Origin: Ruminococcus sp.
Lineage (GTDB): Bacteria > Bacillota > Clostridia > Oscillospirales > Ruminococcaceae
Assembly (NCBI GenBank): GCA_017460665.1
Contig: JAFUAO010000089.1
Span: 1-59,021, forward strand
Direction of reading: 5' to 3'
DNA length: 59,021 nucleotides
A program made the position numbers and the translations under genes. Positions 25,852 to 34,757 of the stretch are shown piece by piece (position 1 is the first letter of the stretch; each line of letters begins with the position of its first letter). The notes under the pieces were generated by a model. It was given only the letters and a program-made list of their open reading frames with translations. It made no database searches and had not been told where the DNA came from.

Positions 25852-26079
25852 ATGACTTACACTATTGCGGCAATGCCCTCATACACCTACGCTGTCAAGG
25901 CGAAGCGGCTCCTGGCGGCAGGAGGGTATCCCTGTGAGATAAAACGGAGCGAGAGCTCTTCCTCAGAGGGCTGCGGCTGGGAGATCCGTATCGGCGGTGA
26001 CCCCCGGAAGGCCCTCGGCCTGCTGAAAAGCCGCAGGATCCCCTTCACCCTCTCCGGAGGTGATGAAGAGTGGAGCTGA
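25852..26079 (+). CDS. DUF3343 (putative Se/S carrier-like) protein
   Basis: 75 aa. The family (PF11823) has a ferredoxin-like fold and is thought to carry sulfur or selenium. Here MTYTIAAMPSYTYAVKAKRLL opens the protein and CGWEIRIG supplies a conserved Cys-containing strand. The start was placed at ATG 25852 after GGGGGATAT, giving the usual length. The end overlaps the next gene, a cysteine desulfurase homologue, by 10 bp, which fits a sulfur-handling pair. Confidence 0.85.
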   Translation: MTYTIAAMPSYTYAVKAKRLLAAGGYPCEIKRSESSSSEGCGWEIRIGGDPRKALGLLKSRRIPFTLSGGDEEWS

Positions 26080-27191
26080 TAAACTTCGACAACGCCGCCA
26101 CTACCTTTCCCAAGCCGCCCTCGGTCATAAGGGCTGCTCAGGAGGCGGCACAGACCCTCGGCGGAAATGCCGGGCGGGGCGGCCATGCTCTGGCCCTCAG
26201 GTCCTCTGAGGCGGTATTCTCCGCAAGAGAGACCGTGGCGGAGCTCTTCGGGGCAGAGCCGGAGAACGTGGTCTTCGCCCTGAACTGCACCCACGCACTA
26301 AATCTGGCCATACACGGGATAATGTCCGGCGGAGGCCACATGATCATCAGCAGCCTTGAGCACAACTCAGCGGCACGTCCGGCGGCGGCTCTGGCGCAGG
26401 AGGGCAGGATCTCGCTGTCCGTGGCTAGGGTCTATCCCGACCCGGACCGCACTGTTGAGAGCTTCCGAAGGCTCATTCGCCGAGACACAAGGGCTGTGGT
26501 CTGCACCATGGCCAGCAACGTCACCGGCCAGATCCTGCCGATCGGCCGGATAGCTGAGCTCTGCGCCGGCCGGGGGATCTGCCTGATCGCAGACGGCGCT
26601 CAGGCCTGCGGAGTGCTGGAGGTAAGGCTCTCCGGGATCAATATCCTCTGCACGGCCGGCCACAAGGGCCTTTACGGGCTCTCGGGGACCGGTCTGCTCA
26701 TAAGCGACGGGAGGTTCCCCATAAAGCCGCTGATCCAAGGCGGCACAGGCACCTCATCTGCCAGCCTGATCCAGCCCTCTCTCCTGCCGGAGTCCCTTGA
26801 GAGCGGCACTCTCAATATCCCCGGCATCATGTCACTGAAGGCCGGGGCGGAGTTCGTCCTCAGCAAGGGCATCGCCAACATCGCCGCCCATGAGGAGGCA
26901 GTTTGCAGGGCTTTTTTGCAGGAGCTCGGCGGCTTTGACAGGGTGAGGATCTACCGCAGCCCCGGTGCAGATCACGTCCCGATCGTTTCCTTCAATGTGG
27001 AGGGCATCCCTCCGGAGAAGGTCTCCGCCGCCCTTTCAGAGAAGGGCTTCTGCCTGAGGGCCGGGCTCCACTGTGCTCCCCTCGCCCACGATACCAATGG
27101 CACGAAAAACGGCACAGTGCGGTTCTCGCCCTCAGTTTTCAGCCGAACTCAGGACGCTGTCAGGCTGGCAGAAAAAATAAAAGAATTGTGA
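26070..27191 (+). CDS. Cysteine desulfurase family aminotransferase (class V)
   Basis: 373 aa PLP enzyme. NFDNAATTFPKP at the start, the PLP-lysine region CTAGHKGLYGLSGTGLL and the C-terminal active-site Cys loop GLHCAPLAHD place it in the cysteine desulfurase group next to DUF3343. It likely releases sulfur from cysteine for an acceptor; which acceptor is unknown. RBS GAGGTGATGAAG lies within the DUF3343 gene, so the two are translationally linked. No IscU-like scaffold gene is nearby. Confidence 0.9.
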   Translation: MELINFDNAATTFPKPPSVIRAAQEAAQTLGGNAGRGGHALALRSSEAVFSARETVAELFGAEPENVVFALNCTHALNLAIHGIMSGGGHMIISSLEHNSAARPAAALAQEGRISLSVARVYPDPDRTVESFRRLIRRDTRAVVCTMASNVTGQILPIGRIAELCAGRGICLIADGAQACGVLEVRLSGINILCTAGHKGLYGLSGTGLLISDGRFPIKPLIQGGTGTSSASLIQPSLLPESLESGTLNIPGIMSLKAGAEFVLSKGIANIAAHEEAVCRAFLQELGGFDRVRIYRSPGADHVPIVSFNVEGIPPEKVSAALSEKGFCLRAGLHCAPLAHDTNGTKNGTVRFSPSVFSRTQDAVRLAEKIKEL

Positions 27192-27218
27192 CAAAATAAG
27201 TAAATTTGAAAAAAACTA

Positions 27219-27246
27219 TTGAAATTATCTCATTTTGTGGTACAAT
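27219..27246 (+). promoter_or_regulatory. Promoter of cdaA-cdaR
   Basis: TTGAAA (27219-27224), 16-bp spacer, TACAAT (27241-27246). The leader contains an 8-bp hairpin (GAGGGAGC 27277-27284 with GCTCCCTC 27288-27295) with no T run, so it is not a terminator. Confidence 0.7.
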
Positions 27247-27333
27247 ATTATTATAGCGGACTGCGCATTCAGCCCGGAGGGAGCATCGCTCCCTCTTACA
27301 TAGATGAGCCATATGCGGAAAGGAAGTGAGCAG

Positions 27334-28218
27334 ATGCCGTCCCTACATGACATAAAATATGCCTTTTTCAGCCTTATCAGCACCCTTGAGTTCAGGGACG
27401 TGATAGATGTGGCTGTGCTGGCTTACATAATCTATCTGCTCCTGAAGCTGATCCGTGAGACAAGGGCCGGCCAGCTCGTCAAGGGCATACTCCTGCTGGT
27501 GGCCGGATACTTCCTCAGCAGCCTTCTGAAGCTGAAGATCATGAAGTATATCCTCGCTCAGGCTCTGGACATCGGACTTATCGCCATGCTGATCCTCTTC
27601 CAGCCTGAGCTGAGAAGAGCTCTGGAAAAATTCGGACGGACCAAGCTGGGGCTGAACCTGCTGGGCTTCGGTCAGAACGCCGGCGAGCTCTCACAGAAAT
27701 GGGACGGCGCTATAGAGGCGATCTGCGACTCCTGCGTGGAGCTCTCTGCAAGCGCTACCGGCGCCCTCATAGTGGTAGAGCGCCAGGTAAGGCTGGGCGA
27801 GCAGATCGAGACAGGTACTATCCTCAACGCTACTCCAAGCAAGGAGGTCTTCGGGAACATCTTCTACCCGAAAACTCCCCTCCACGACGGAGCCGTCATC
27901 ATGCGTGACGGCGTGATCTTAGCCGCCGCCTGCTTCCTGCCTAAGCCCCAGAACGACGCTATCATCAACAAAAAGCTGGGCTCACGCCACCGTGCCGCCA
28001 TCGGCATGAGCGAGAACTCAGACGCAATAGTCATCGTCGTCTCCGAGGAGACCGGCCAGATCTCAGTGGCCATGAACGGCGTCCTCACGAGGGACTATAC
28101 CCGTGAGAAGCTGGAGGAGCTCCTCCGCAGGGAGATCTTCGCCGATGCAGCCGCCGATAACAGCTCCGACGACAAGAAGAGCCTGTCCTCTGTATTCAAA
28201 AGGAGGAAAAAGAAATGA
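27334..28218 (+). CDS. cdaA: Diadenylate cyclase CdaA
   Basis: 294 aa membrane enzyme that makes cyclic di-AMP from two ATP. Three N-terminal membrane helices (about residues 15-80) are followed by the DAC domain with both signatures, LHDGAVIMRDG (near 182) and SRHRAAIG (near 217), and a basic C-terminal tail. The start at ATG 27334 was preferred over 27304 because GGAAAGGAAGTGAG lies just before it. It overlaps cdaR by ATGA. A glmM gene, which often follows, is absent. Confidence 0.95.
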   Translation: MPSLHDIKYAFFSLISTLEFRDVIDVAVLAYIIYLLLKLIRETRAGQLVKGILLLVAGYFLSSLLKLKIMKYILAQALDIGLIAMLILFQPELRRALEKFGRTKLGLNLLGFGQNAGELSQKWDGAIEAICDSCVELSASATGALIVVERQVRLGEQIETGTILNATPSKEVFGNIFYPKTPLHDGAVIMRDGVILAAACFLPKPQNDAIINKKLGSRHRAAIGMSENSDAIVIVVSEETGQISVAMNGVLTRDYTREKLEELLRREIFADAAADNSSDDKKSLSSVFKRRKKK

Positions 28219-29531
28219 GCCTGAACAAGTTCAGGAACGACCTGATGAAAAACAACTTCTCGCTGGCTGTGCTGGCAGTGCTGCTGGCGATACTGGTATG
28301 GTCCATCATCTCGATGACCCAGTACCCCTCTGTACAGAAAACTATCGCAAATATCCCCGTTTCTACCGACATCACCGACTCCGTGGCCGAGTCCAACGGC
28401 CTGAGCGTGATCTCCTGCAATATCGAGGAGGTAACGGTGGAGCTCCTTGGCAGCCGTACCACTGTGGGAAACCTGAACAACGAGAACCTTGTGGCTTACA
28501 TCGACGCCGACTCAGTTTCCTCCTCCGGCACCAAAAACCTGACGATCAAGGTCAGGAGCACCAGCGGTGTCCCCTTTGAGGTCAAGTCCGTCACGCCCTC
28601 ATCGGCAACGGTGGTCTTCGACAAAATGGATACCCGTGAGTTCCCTGTAATGGCCAAGATCCCCAATGTTACGGTGGTGGAGGGCAAGGCGATCAACTCC
28701 GACGACGTGACCTGCGAGCCCGATGTGGTAAGGATCACGGGGCCTTCCGCCCAACTTGACAAGATAGCGAAGGTCTATGCGGTGTCCAATAAGACCAACA
28801 GCCTGGATACCTCCTACGTCCTTCCCAGCGACGAGGTCCAGCTCTATACCGAGGACGGCTCGATCATCGAACAGTCCTCCCTCATAAAGCTGAGCACGGC
28901 CAATTTCAGCATAAATATCCCCGTGCGTACCCAGAAGACCGTACCCCTGACAGTGGGCATAACCAACGCTCCCAGCACCTTCGACCAGAGCTGCATAAAG
29001 TTCGTACTGTCGGCGGATTCGGTAGTGCTGGCCACGAATAACAGCTCCACGGAGCTCCCACAGAACCTGGAGATCGGCAAGGTGGCGCTCAGCGACCTTA
29101 CCCCGGATTTCACCAAGACCTTCTCACTGAGCAGCGTTCTGGGCGAGAACAGCGAGCTGATCAATATGTCGGATCTGGAGACCGTTACAGTCTCTATCGA
29201 CTCTGAGGGACTTGGCACCATGGACCTGACCCTTGACAAGAGCAGGATAACCACCAGCAATATCCCCGACAGCTCCTACACCTACTCGGTAATGACCAGC
29301 AAGCTGCCGATCACCGTGGTAGGGCCTGAGGACGTGATCGGCGACATTACTGCCGAGGACATCGTGGGCGATGTGAACCTGCTGAACGCAGAGATCACCA
29401 CGGACCAGATCACGCTCCCTGTTACCTTCTCCTGCCTCAAGCACGACAACGTCTGGATCGTCACCAACGCAAGAGTTACGATCGAGCGCACCAAGGCCGA
29501 GGCGACTACTACTGCACCGGCGGAGAACTGA
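28215..29531 (+). CDS. cdaR: CdaA regulator CdaR (YbbR domain protein)
   Basis: 438 aa. One N-terminal membrane helix (SLAVLAVLLAILVWSIISM) anchors an extracellular chain of about four YbbR repeats (units such as VPFEVKSVTPSSATVVFD and LPITVVGPEDVIGDITAEDI). CdaR binds and modulates CdaA in Firmicutes. The Thr/Ala-rich C-terminus is short. The gene overlaps cdaA by 4 bp and ends at a strong terminator. Confidence 0.93.
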   Translation: MSLNKFRNDLMKNNFSLAVLAVLLAILVWSIISMTQYPSVQKTIANIPVSTDITDSVAESNGLSVISCNIEEVTVELLGSRTTVGNLNNENLVAYIDADSVSSSGTKNLTIKVRSTSGVPFEVKSVTPSSATVVFDKMDTREFPVMAKIPNVTVVEGKAINSDDVTCEPDVVRITGPSAQLDKIAKVYAVSNKTNSLDTSYVLPSDEVQLYTEDGSIIEQSSLIKLSTANFSINIPVRTQKTVPLTVGITNAPSTFDQSCIKFVLSADSVVLATNNSSTELPQNLEIGKVALSDLTPDFTKTFSLSSVLGENSELINMSDLETVTVSIDSEGLGTMDLTLDKSRITTSNIPDSSYTYSVMTSKLPITVVGPEDVIGDITAEDIVGDVNLLNAEITTDQITLPVTFSCLKHDNVWIVTNARVTIERTKAEATTTAPAEN

Positions 29532-29549
29532 CCAGGATAAAAATACTCC

Positions 29550-29586
29550 AAAAGCTCACAGGGGACGCTCCCTTGTGAGCTTTTTG
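29550..29586 (+). terminator. Terminator of cdaA-cdaR
   Basis: Arms AAAAGCTCACA (29550-29560) and TGTGAGCTTTT (29574-29584), with an inner GGG/CCC pair, followed by further T residues. Confidence 0.9.
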
Positions 29587-29742
29587 TACCTTTTACCCAC
29601 GATATGCAGAACAGGCAGCAACATCTTCCTCTACCGAGAGTTGATTTTCCGTCATAATATACAGTTTTGTTACCATTTTTCTGTAATTTCAGCCGATCTT
29701 CACAACTATTCATAGTTTGTTAACAAAATCTCCACACCGCTG

Positions 29743-29751
29743 TGATATAAT
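29743..29751 (+). promoter_or_regulatory. Extended -10 promoter of the triple-module dockerin gene
   Basis: TG-A-TATAAT (29743-29751) is an extended -10. No good -35 lies 17 bp upstream. It is 66 nt ahead of the chosen start. Confidence 0.6.
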
Positions 29752-29816
29752 ATGTTATAGGCTATAAACCCCGATCTATCATGAGATTTCAATTTATCAG
29801 AGAGGATGATCTTATC

Positions 29817-31820
29817 GTGAAGAACACAACTTCAAGGAAGCTGGCTGCTTCCGTATTGGCTGCTGTAATGGCTGCCTCAGCAGTGCCTGCTGCTGTGAGC
29901 AATGCCGTTTCTGCTGCCCCTGCTCTGGACCTGGTCCAGACAAAGTCCGCTGCGCTGGCTACTATGGGCGTTGACGACGTCTACACCGGCGCTATCACTG
30001 ACTATGTGAAGTCAGGCGCTAAGTCTATCACATTCACCCTCATGTCATCAGACTATGAGACCAGCTTCTCCTACGGCTTCGGTATCGGTATCGCTGAAAA
30101 GCCCTACTGGACTGAGCACAACGAGAAGGGCGGCTGGGACTCAAAGGGCAGCGGCTATTCCGTTACTCTGAAGAAGGGCGTGGCCACTGAGGTAACTATC
30201 GACCTTACCGACCTTGAGCTGGAGTACGGCGCCACCGCTAAGTTCGAGTTCAGATGCTACTACAGCTCTCACTGGGACAACAGCGTGAAGGATATGGTGC
30301 CCAATACTGTAACGCTTACCGACATTTCCGTCAACGGCTCAGGCTCCTCCTCCGGTACCGACGATCCGACTCCCTCAGGAGACACCCATAACAGACAGTC
30401 CAACGGTACTAACTGCCCCGACGATGTTCCGTGGGAGGTAACTGACAACGGCGACGGTACTGCTACACTGAAGTCAACTGTTGCAAGACAGCTCAGCGAC
30501 CTTGACATCACGCTCACTCTGGGCTACGATGAGGACTATTACGCCCTCCACCCCACTGAGTTCACAGAGGACGCTCCCATAAACAGCCACAAGTTCACCT
30601 ATGCTGATTTCGGCCTGACCAATACTACAGGCGTTACTGTAGAGTCTATCACCGCTGTTATCCAGCCCGACGTGGACATGGATCAGTTCATGTACGGCGG
30701 CGGACTCAATGTTGAGAACAAGTCCATTGCCGATACAGAGTACGCTAAGCAGATCGCCGGCATCGAGGGCAAGGAGTCCGCTGGCTACTGGTACAACGAT
30801 ATGGGCGCTGACGGCGTCGAGGAAATGGAGGACGCTGGCGTTGAGTTCGGCGTGCCTGTTGGCAACGGTGTTACTATCGAGGGCGCCGGATCCTACATCG
30901 TGGCTTACTGGGAGATGCCTGCTGAGGTACAGCCCTATGAGTCCCTCCGTGGCAATGACGCTATCTCCTTCCAGTACTGGTGGGGCAACGATACCGACGG
31001 CGAGGAGGTAGAGTCAGTTACTCTGACAGACGCCTGCCTTACCTACACCAAGGAGATCACTGTTCCCTATACAGATAAGGTTCAGACCGCTGTAAAGGCA
31101 ACTGTTGACCATACATCTAAGACCAATTACGTCGAGGTGCCTTACTCTGAGCTGGGCGTTGACGAGACAAAGGACGTTTATGCCGTTCTCTTCGACATCT
31201 CCGCTAAGTCTGACATCGGCAAGCTGGTCTACAACATCGGCTCCAGCGCTGAGATCGACGGCGACTGGTATCAGGACGATACAAGCTATGTCGTTCTGGA
31301 TGCAGGTGACTCCGCTCAGATCCTGTGGATCGCTCCTAAGGACCTGATCTCCGCTGACGGCAGTCTTGTTAACTCCTCTAAGTACGGCAATATCCAGTTC
31401 GCTTACTACTGGGGCGAGGAGGACTCTATCACGATCGACAACATCACCGTTTTCTACGCTGATGCTCCCGAGACAACTACTACCACTACTACCACAACAA
31501 CAGCTCCTCCCACTACTACAACTACCACGACTACGACTCCCGTTACAGAGCCCGAGCCTAAGGTAACTATCTGGGGCGACGCTAACGTTGACGGTAAGGT
31601 AGACCTTCAGGACGCAGTTGCGATCTTACAGTACGCAGCTCTTCCTGCTAAGTATCCTCTGACAGATCAGGGCCTCCTGAACGCCGACGTTGTTGACAAC
31701 GGCACATCAGGCGTCAACGGTATCGACGCTCTGTCGATCCAGATGGCAGACGCAAAGCTCCTTGACAAGGACTCAGACTGGCCGATCACCAAGGCCGCTC
31801 AGGATGCTAAGCTGAAATAA
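29817..31820 (+). CDS. Non-catalytic cellulosomal protein: three carbohydrate-binding-like modules and a dockerin
   Basis: 667 aa from GTG 29817, chosen because the signal peptide (KKNTTSRKLAASVLAAVMAA type) begins there; an in-frame ATG at 29781 lacks a good RBS. After the signal come three beta-sandwich-like modules (about 30-170, 195-412, 415-545). All three share a YG(F/G)G(I/L)-like strand, aromatic patches (QYWWGN, AYYWGEE, KPYWTEH) and a closing strand (TLTDISVNG, TLTDACLTYT, TIDNITVFY), so they look like repeats of one fold resembling ruminococcal cellulose-binding modules; I cannot assign a CBM family. A Thr linker leads to a dockerin (585-655) almost identical to that of the CBM4-GH9 enzyme. 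No hydrolase domain is visible. Confidence 0.85.
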   Translation: MKNTTSRKLAASVLAAVMAASAVPAAVSNAVSAAPALDLVQTKSAALATMGVDDVYTGAITDYVKSGAKSITFTLMSSDYETSFSYGFGIGIAEKPYWTEHNEKGGWDSKGSGYSVTLKKGVATEVTIDLTDLELEYGATAKFEFRCYYSSHWDNSVKDMVPNTVTLTDISVNGSGSSSGTDDPTPSGDTHNRQSNGTNCPDDVPWEVTDNGDGTATLKSTVARQLSDLDITLTLGYDEDYYALHPTEFTEDAPINSHKFTYADFGLTNTTGVTVESITAVIQPDVDMDQFMYGGGLNVENKSIADTEYAKQIAGIEGKESAGYWYNDMGADGVEEMEDAGVEFGVPVGNGVTIEGAGSYIVAYWEMPAEVQPYESLRGNDAISFQYWWGNDTDGEEVESVTLTDACLTYTKEITVPYTDKVQTAVKATVDHTSKTNYVEVPYSELGVDETKDVYAVLFDISAKSDIGKLVYNIGSSAEIDGDWYQDDTSYVVLDAGDSAQILWIAPKDLISADGSLVNSSKYGNIQFAYYWGEEDSITIDNITVFYADAPETTTTTTTTTTAPPTTTTTTTTTPVTEPEPKVTIWGDANVDGKVDLQDAVAILQYAALPAKYPLTDQGLLNADVVDNGTSGVNGIDALSIQMADAKLLDKDSDWPITKAAQDAKLK

Positions 31821-31846
31821 GTTAGCCCTGTGCAATTTAGTCTTAT

Positions 31847-31887
31847 AAGGACTGTCGGAAAATCGCCTCCGGCAGTCCTTGTTTTTT
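31847..31887 (+). terminator. Terminator of the triple-module dockerin gene
   Basis: 13-bp stem AAGGACTGTCGGA (31847-31859) with TCCGGCAGTCCTT (31868-31880), one G-T pair, followed by GTTTTTT. Confidence 0.9.
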
Positions 31888-31927
31888 ACCGTTTTTTCCA
31901 AATATTTACTCAAATGACCCTTTTCTA

Positions 31928-31956
31928 TTGATTTTTTTATCGGTTTATAGTATAAT
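31928..31956 (+). promoter_or_regulatory. Promoter and hairpin leader of the dockerin-BIG2 gene
   Basis: TTGATT (31928-31933), 17-bp spacer, TATAAT (31951-31956). The leader has a 14-bp palindrome AGCACATATGTGCT (31975-31988) and a hairpin GGTCC/GGACC (32014-32027) lying 4 nt before the AGGAG site (32032-32036), where it could affect ribosome access. Confidence 0.75.
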
Positions 31957-32041
31957 TGTGACGTATACCAAAATAGCACATATGTGCTGGAAAAGGGGTC
32001 ACTTAATTCATTAGGTCCGTTTGGACCGGTCAGGAGAGTAT

Positions 32042-34246
32042 ATGAGTATTAGAAAAAAGATCATGGCTTCTGTACTTTCGGCAGCACTGGGACTGAGCGC
32101 TTTTCCCGTTCAGCTCGCCGGCGCTGAGGAGAGCCTTCCGGCTGGGGCCTCCTCTTTCACCGACCAGGCCGAGGCAGACGACGCTCTGGCTAAGATCTAC
32201 AAGCTGGGCGACGTAAACGGCGACGGGTACATCGACGCTGCCGACGCCTCTGAGGTGCTGGCAGAGTATTCAAACACCTCTACCGGCGGAGAGCGCACCT
32301 TCTCCGATGCTGTCCTCGCAGCAGCAGACGTCAACAAGGACACCTTCGCTGACGCCAGCGACGCCTCCGAGATCCTCGCTTACTACGCCTTCACTCAGAC
32401 AGGCGGAAAGCTGACCTTCGAGGAGTTCCAGAAGGAGCCTCAGGAGCCTCAGGCAACGACTACTGCTCCCGCTGCCACGACGAAGGCCGGGAAGGCGACT
32501 ACCACCGCAGCAGTCTCCTCCACAAAGGCAGCCGCTACCACAAAGGTCTCCACTACTGCAAAGAAGACCACAACGACTGCGCCTGCAACTACCACTAAAA
32601 AGGCAACTACCACAAAAACTCCCACTACGACGAAAACTCCTACTACGACGAAAAAGGCCACTACCACCAAGGCCGTGACCACTACCGTCACTACTACCGT
32701 CGTGACCACCACCGCAGTTCCCGTTTCAGTGCTCAGGCTGAGCAAGATCGAGATGCTGCTGAACGTAGGCGAGGGCGACATAGCCTATGCTACGGTCCTC
32801 CCGGAGAACGTTCCGGACAAGTCCGTCACCTGGTCCAGCTCCGACGAGAGCGTGGCTACGGTCGACGAGAGCGGCTGGGTCATCGCCAAGGCCGAGGGAC
32901 TGTGCGTGATCACCGCAAGGAGCGTCCAGGATCCCGATGTTGCCGGACATATCGCTGTTACTGTTTCCGACGACTCGAAGGTCAAGGGCATAAGGCTCAC
33001 CAAGACCGAGCTCTCGATCCCCGTGGGCAGCGGAGACATATCCTTCCCAACGATCATCCCCAATACGGCCCGTGACAAGACCGTGATCTGGTACAGCTCA
33101 GATCCCAGCATCGCTACAGTAGACAGCGACGGCTGGATCAGCGGTATCAGCGACGGCACCTGCACGATCACTGCAATGAGCCGCAGCAACCCCGAGATCT
33201 CGGCAGATGTGACCGTTATCGTAGGCTCCGGTGTGAAGGCTACTACCACAACTACCGTGACGACTACCACTACCACCTCCACCTCTACCACTACCACCAC
33301 GGCTTCCACAACGACCACCACTGAGACTACCACCGTTACCACTACAGTGACCACAACGGTCGGCGTTTCAGAGGTAAGGCTGAGCTGGGAGTCTGCCGAG
33401 CTGGAGCTGGGCGAGACCGTTACAGCAGAGGCCACCGTCCTCCCGGAAGAGGCCGAGAACAGGAACGTGATCTGGTCGAGCTCCGATGAGAGCGTCGCAA
33501 CTGTCGAAAACGGCGTGATCACTGCCGTCGGCGGAGGCGAGTGCAGCATTACTGCCGCCAGCGAGGCCTCACCTGAGATCTCCGCTCAGATCAGGATCTA
33601 CGTCAGCGACGACGGAAGGGTCCGCCAGATCGTGCTCACAGACGAGGAACTCTACATCGGTATCGGCGGCTACGGCATATCGTGGCTGGTGATGCTCCCG
33701 GAGGAGGCCGAGAACAAGGCCGAGCTGTGGAGCTGCTCGAACACCGACATCGCTACAGTCGATAAGTACGGAAATATCTGCGGAAAGTCCCTGGGCGACT
33801 GCATAGTTACCGTTACCAGCGCTGACAACCCCAGCGTCAAGGCAGATGTTCTTGTACACGTCGTTGAGGACCCTGAGCCCTTCGACCCGAGAAAGGGCAT
33901 AAACAGCTCTATCGAGTCCATGGCCGAGGACGGCAGCTTCCTCTTCTACACCCCCTTCCCCGTAAGGGCCCTGGGGCACTTCACTGTGAAGTACGTCATC
34001 ACTGACACTAATGGGAACGTTTCTACTATCGTTTCGGACAAGCTCCTTGCTCCCGTTGACAAGGGCATAGTGACTGCCATAAATGCCGCCACCGACACCT
34101 TCACCCTGTCGCTGTACGTTACCAACACCGACACCGGCGGAGAGGCTAGGATGGGCGCTTACAGGTTCAACAAGGCCTCTGAGAGCTTCACAGTCGATAT
34201 CGAGGACATCTACTACGCTTTCTATATCCTCGGAGGAGTAAAGTAA
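32042..34246 (+). CDS. Secreted protein with N-terminal dockerin and four BIG2 domains
   Basis: 734 aa from ATG 32042 (AGGAGAG upstream). Signal peptide (1-31), then a dockerin at the N-terminus (about 45-135; GDVNGDGYIDAADASEVL and ADVNKDTFADASDASEIL), a Thr/Lys/Ala-rich linker (136-229), two BIG2 Ig-like domains (232-398), a second Thr linker (398-440), two more BIG2 domains (440-610) and a unique C-terminal beta domain (615-734). BIG2 units show the VTWSSSDESVATVDESGWV pattern. No catalytic site is seen. The dockerin is of the same type as in the LRR protein, not of the GH9 type. It may be a structural or adhesive cellulosome component. Confidence 0.9.
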   Translation: MSIRKKIMASVLSAALGLSAFPVQLAGAEESLPAGASSFTDQAEADDALAKIYKLGDVNGDGYIDAADASEVLAEYSNTSTGGERTFSDAVLAAADVNKDTFADASDASEILAYYAFTQTGGKLTFEEFQKEPQEPQATTTAPAATTKAGKATTTAAVSSTKAAATTKVSTTAKKTTTTAPATTTKKATTTKTPTTTKTPTTTKKATTTKAVTTTVTTTVVTTTAVPVSVLRLSKIEMLLNVGEGDIAYATVLPENVPDKSVTWSSSDESVATVDESGWVIAKAEGLCVITARSVQDPDVAGHIAVTVSDDSKVKGIRLTKTELSIPVGSGDISFPTIIPNTARDKTVIWYSSDPSIATVDSDGWISGISDGTCTITAMSRSNPEISADVTVIVGSGVKATTTTTVTTTTTTSTSTTTTTASTTTTTETTTVTTTVTTTVGVSEVRLSWESAELELGETVTAEATVLPEEAENRNVIWSSSDESVATVENGVITAVGGGECSITAASEASPEISAQIRIYVSDDGRVRQIVLTDEELYIGIGGYGISWLVMLPEEAENKAELWSCSNTDIATVDKYGNICGKSLGDCIVTVTSADNPSVKADVLVHVVEDPEPFDPRKGINSSIESMAEDGSFLFYTPFPVRALGHFTVKYVITDTNGNVSTIVSDKLLAPVDKGIVTAINAATDTFTLSLYVTNTDTGGEARMGAYRFNKASESFTVDIEDIYYAFYILGGVK

Positions 34247-34264
34247 ACCATAAGGAGGGATACT

Positions 34265-34717
34265 ATGTCAAGATCAGACAAGGATCTGGATCAGCTCTAT
34301 AAGGAGCTGGAGGACTACCGTGACAGCCACGAGGACGAGGGCAGCAGGCTGCTGAAATTCTTCGTGGGACTTCTGATGCTGGCCGGAGGGCTCTTCATGA
34401 TCTTCCAGAACATCAGCGTTTCCAGCAGTTGGGGCCGTGGAGGATACTTCCTGTCCTTCGGCAATTTCAACCTTGCCAACGGAATGATCATGCTGCCGAT
34501 CATCATCGGTATCGGTATGCTCTTCACCATGAAGAGGAAGATCTTCGGCTGGATCGTACTGGCGATCGGTGTAGTGTTCGTTCTGCTGAGCGTTCTGCTG
34601 ACCACCTCGATCCACTGGCGCACGACGAACGCCTACATCTTCATCATCATGTTCGGTATGACGGCTGCCGGCGCAGGACTTGTGCTGAGAGAGCTGTTCC
34701 GCAAGGATCCCAAGTAA
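34265..34717 (+). CDS. Small four-span membrane protein of unknown function
   Basis: 150 aa. A charged cytoplasmic N-terminus (MSRSDKDLDQLYKELEDYRD, coiled) precedes four membrane helices (about 30-47, 70-85, 92-112, 120-140) and a short basic tail. I recognise no family. ATG 34265 follows AAGGAGG, and it starts 18 bp after the dockerin-BIG2 gene, so the two are co-transcribed; a role in export or anchoring of that protein is only a guess. Confidence 0.8.
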   Translation: MSRSDKDLDQLYKELEDYRDSHEDEGSRLLKFFVGLLMLAGGLFMIFQNISVSSSWGRGGYFLSFGNFNLANGMIMLPIIIGIGMLFTMKRKIFGWIVLAIGVVFVLLSVLLTTSIHWRTTNAYIFIIMFGMTAAGAGLVLRELFRKDPK

Positions 34718-34722
34718 AACGA

Positions 34723-34757
34723 AAAGCTCCTAAAGAGGTCTCTTTAGGAGCTTTTTT
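34723..34757. terminator. Bidirectional terminator
   Basis: Perfect arms AAGCTCCTAAAGA (34723-34735) and TCTTTAGGAGCTT (34741-34753) with T-rich flanks on both strands. It ends the BIG2 operon on plus and the truncated hydrolase on minus; the last codons of the latter lie within it. Confidence 0.85.

Noticed and set aside
27277-27295. Terminator or attenuator in the cdaA leader
   Set aside because: The stem is good but has a 3-nt loop and no T run follows.
32450-32720. Repeats resembling a CRISPR-like array
   Set aside because: They are in-frame Thr/Lys/Ala codon repeats encoding a linker, with no constant repeat-spacer unit.
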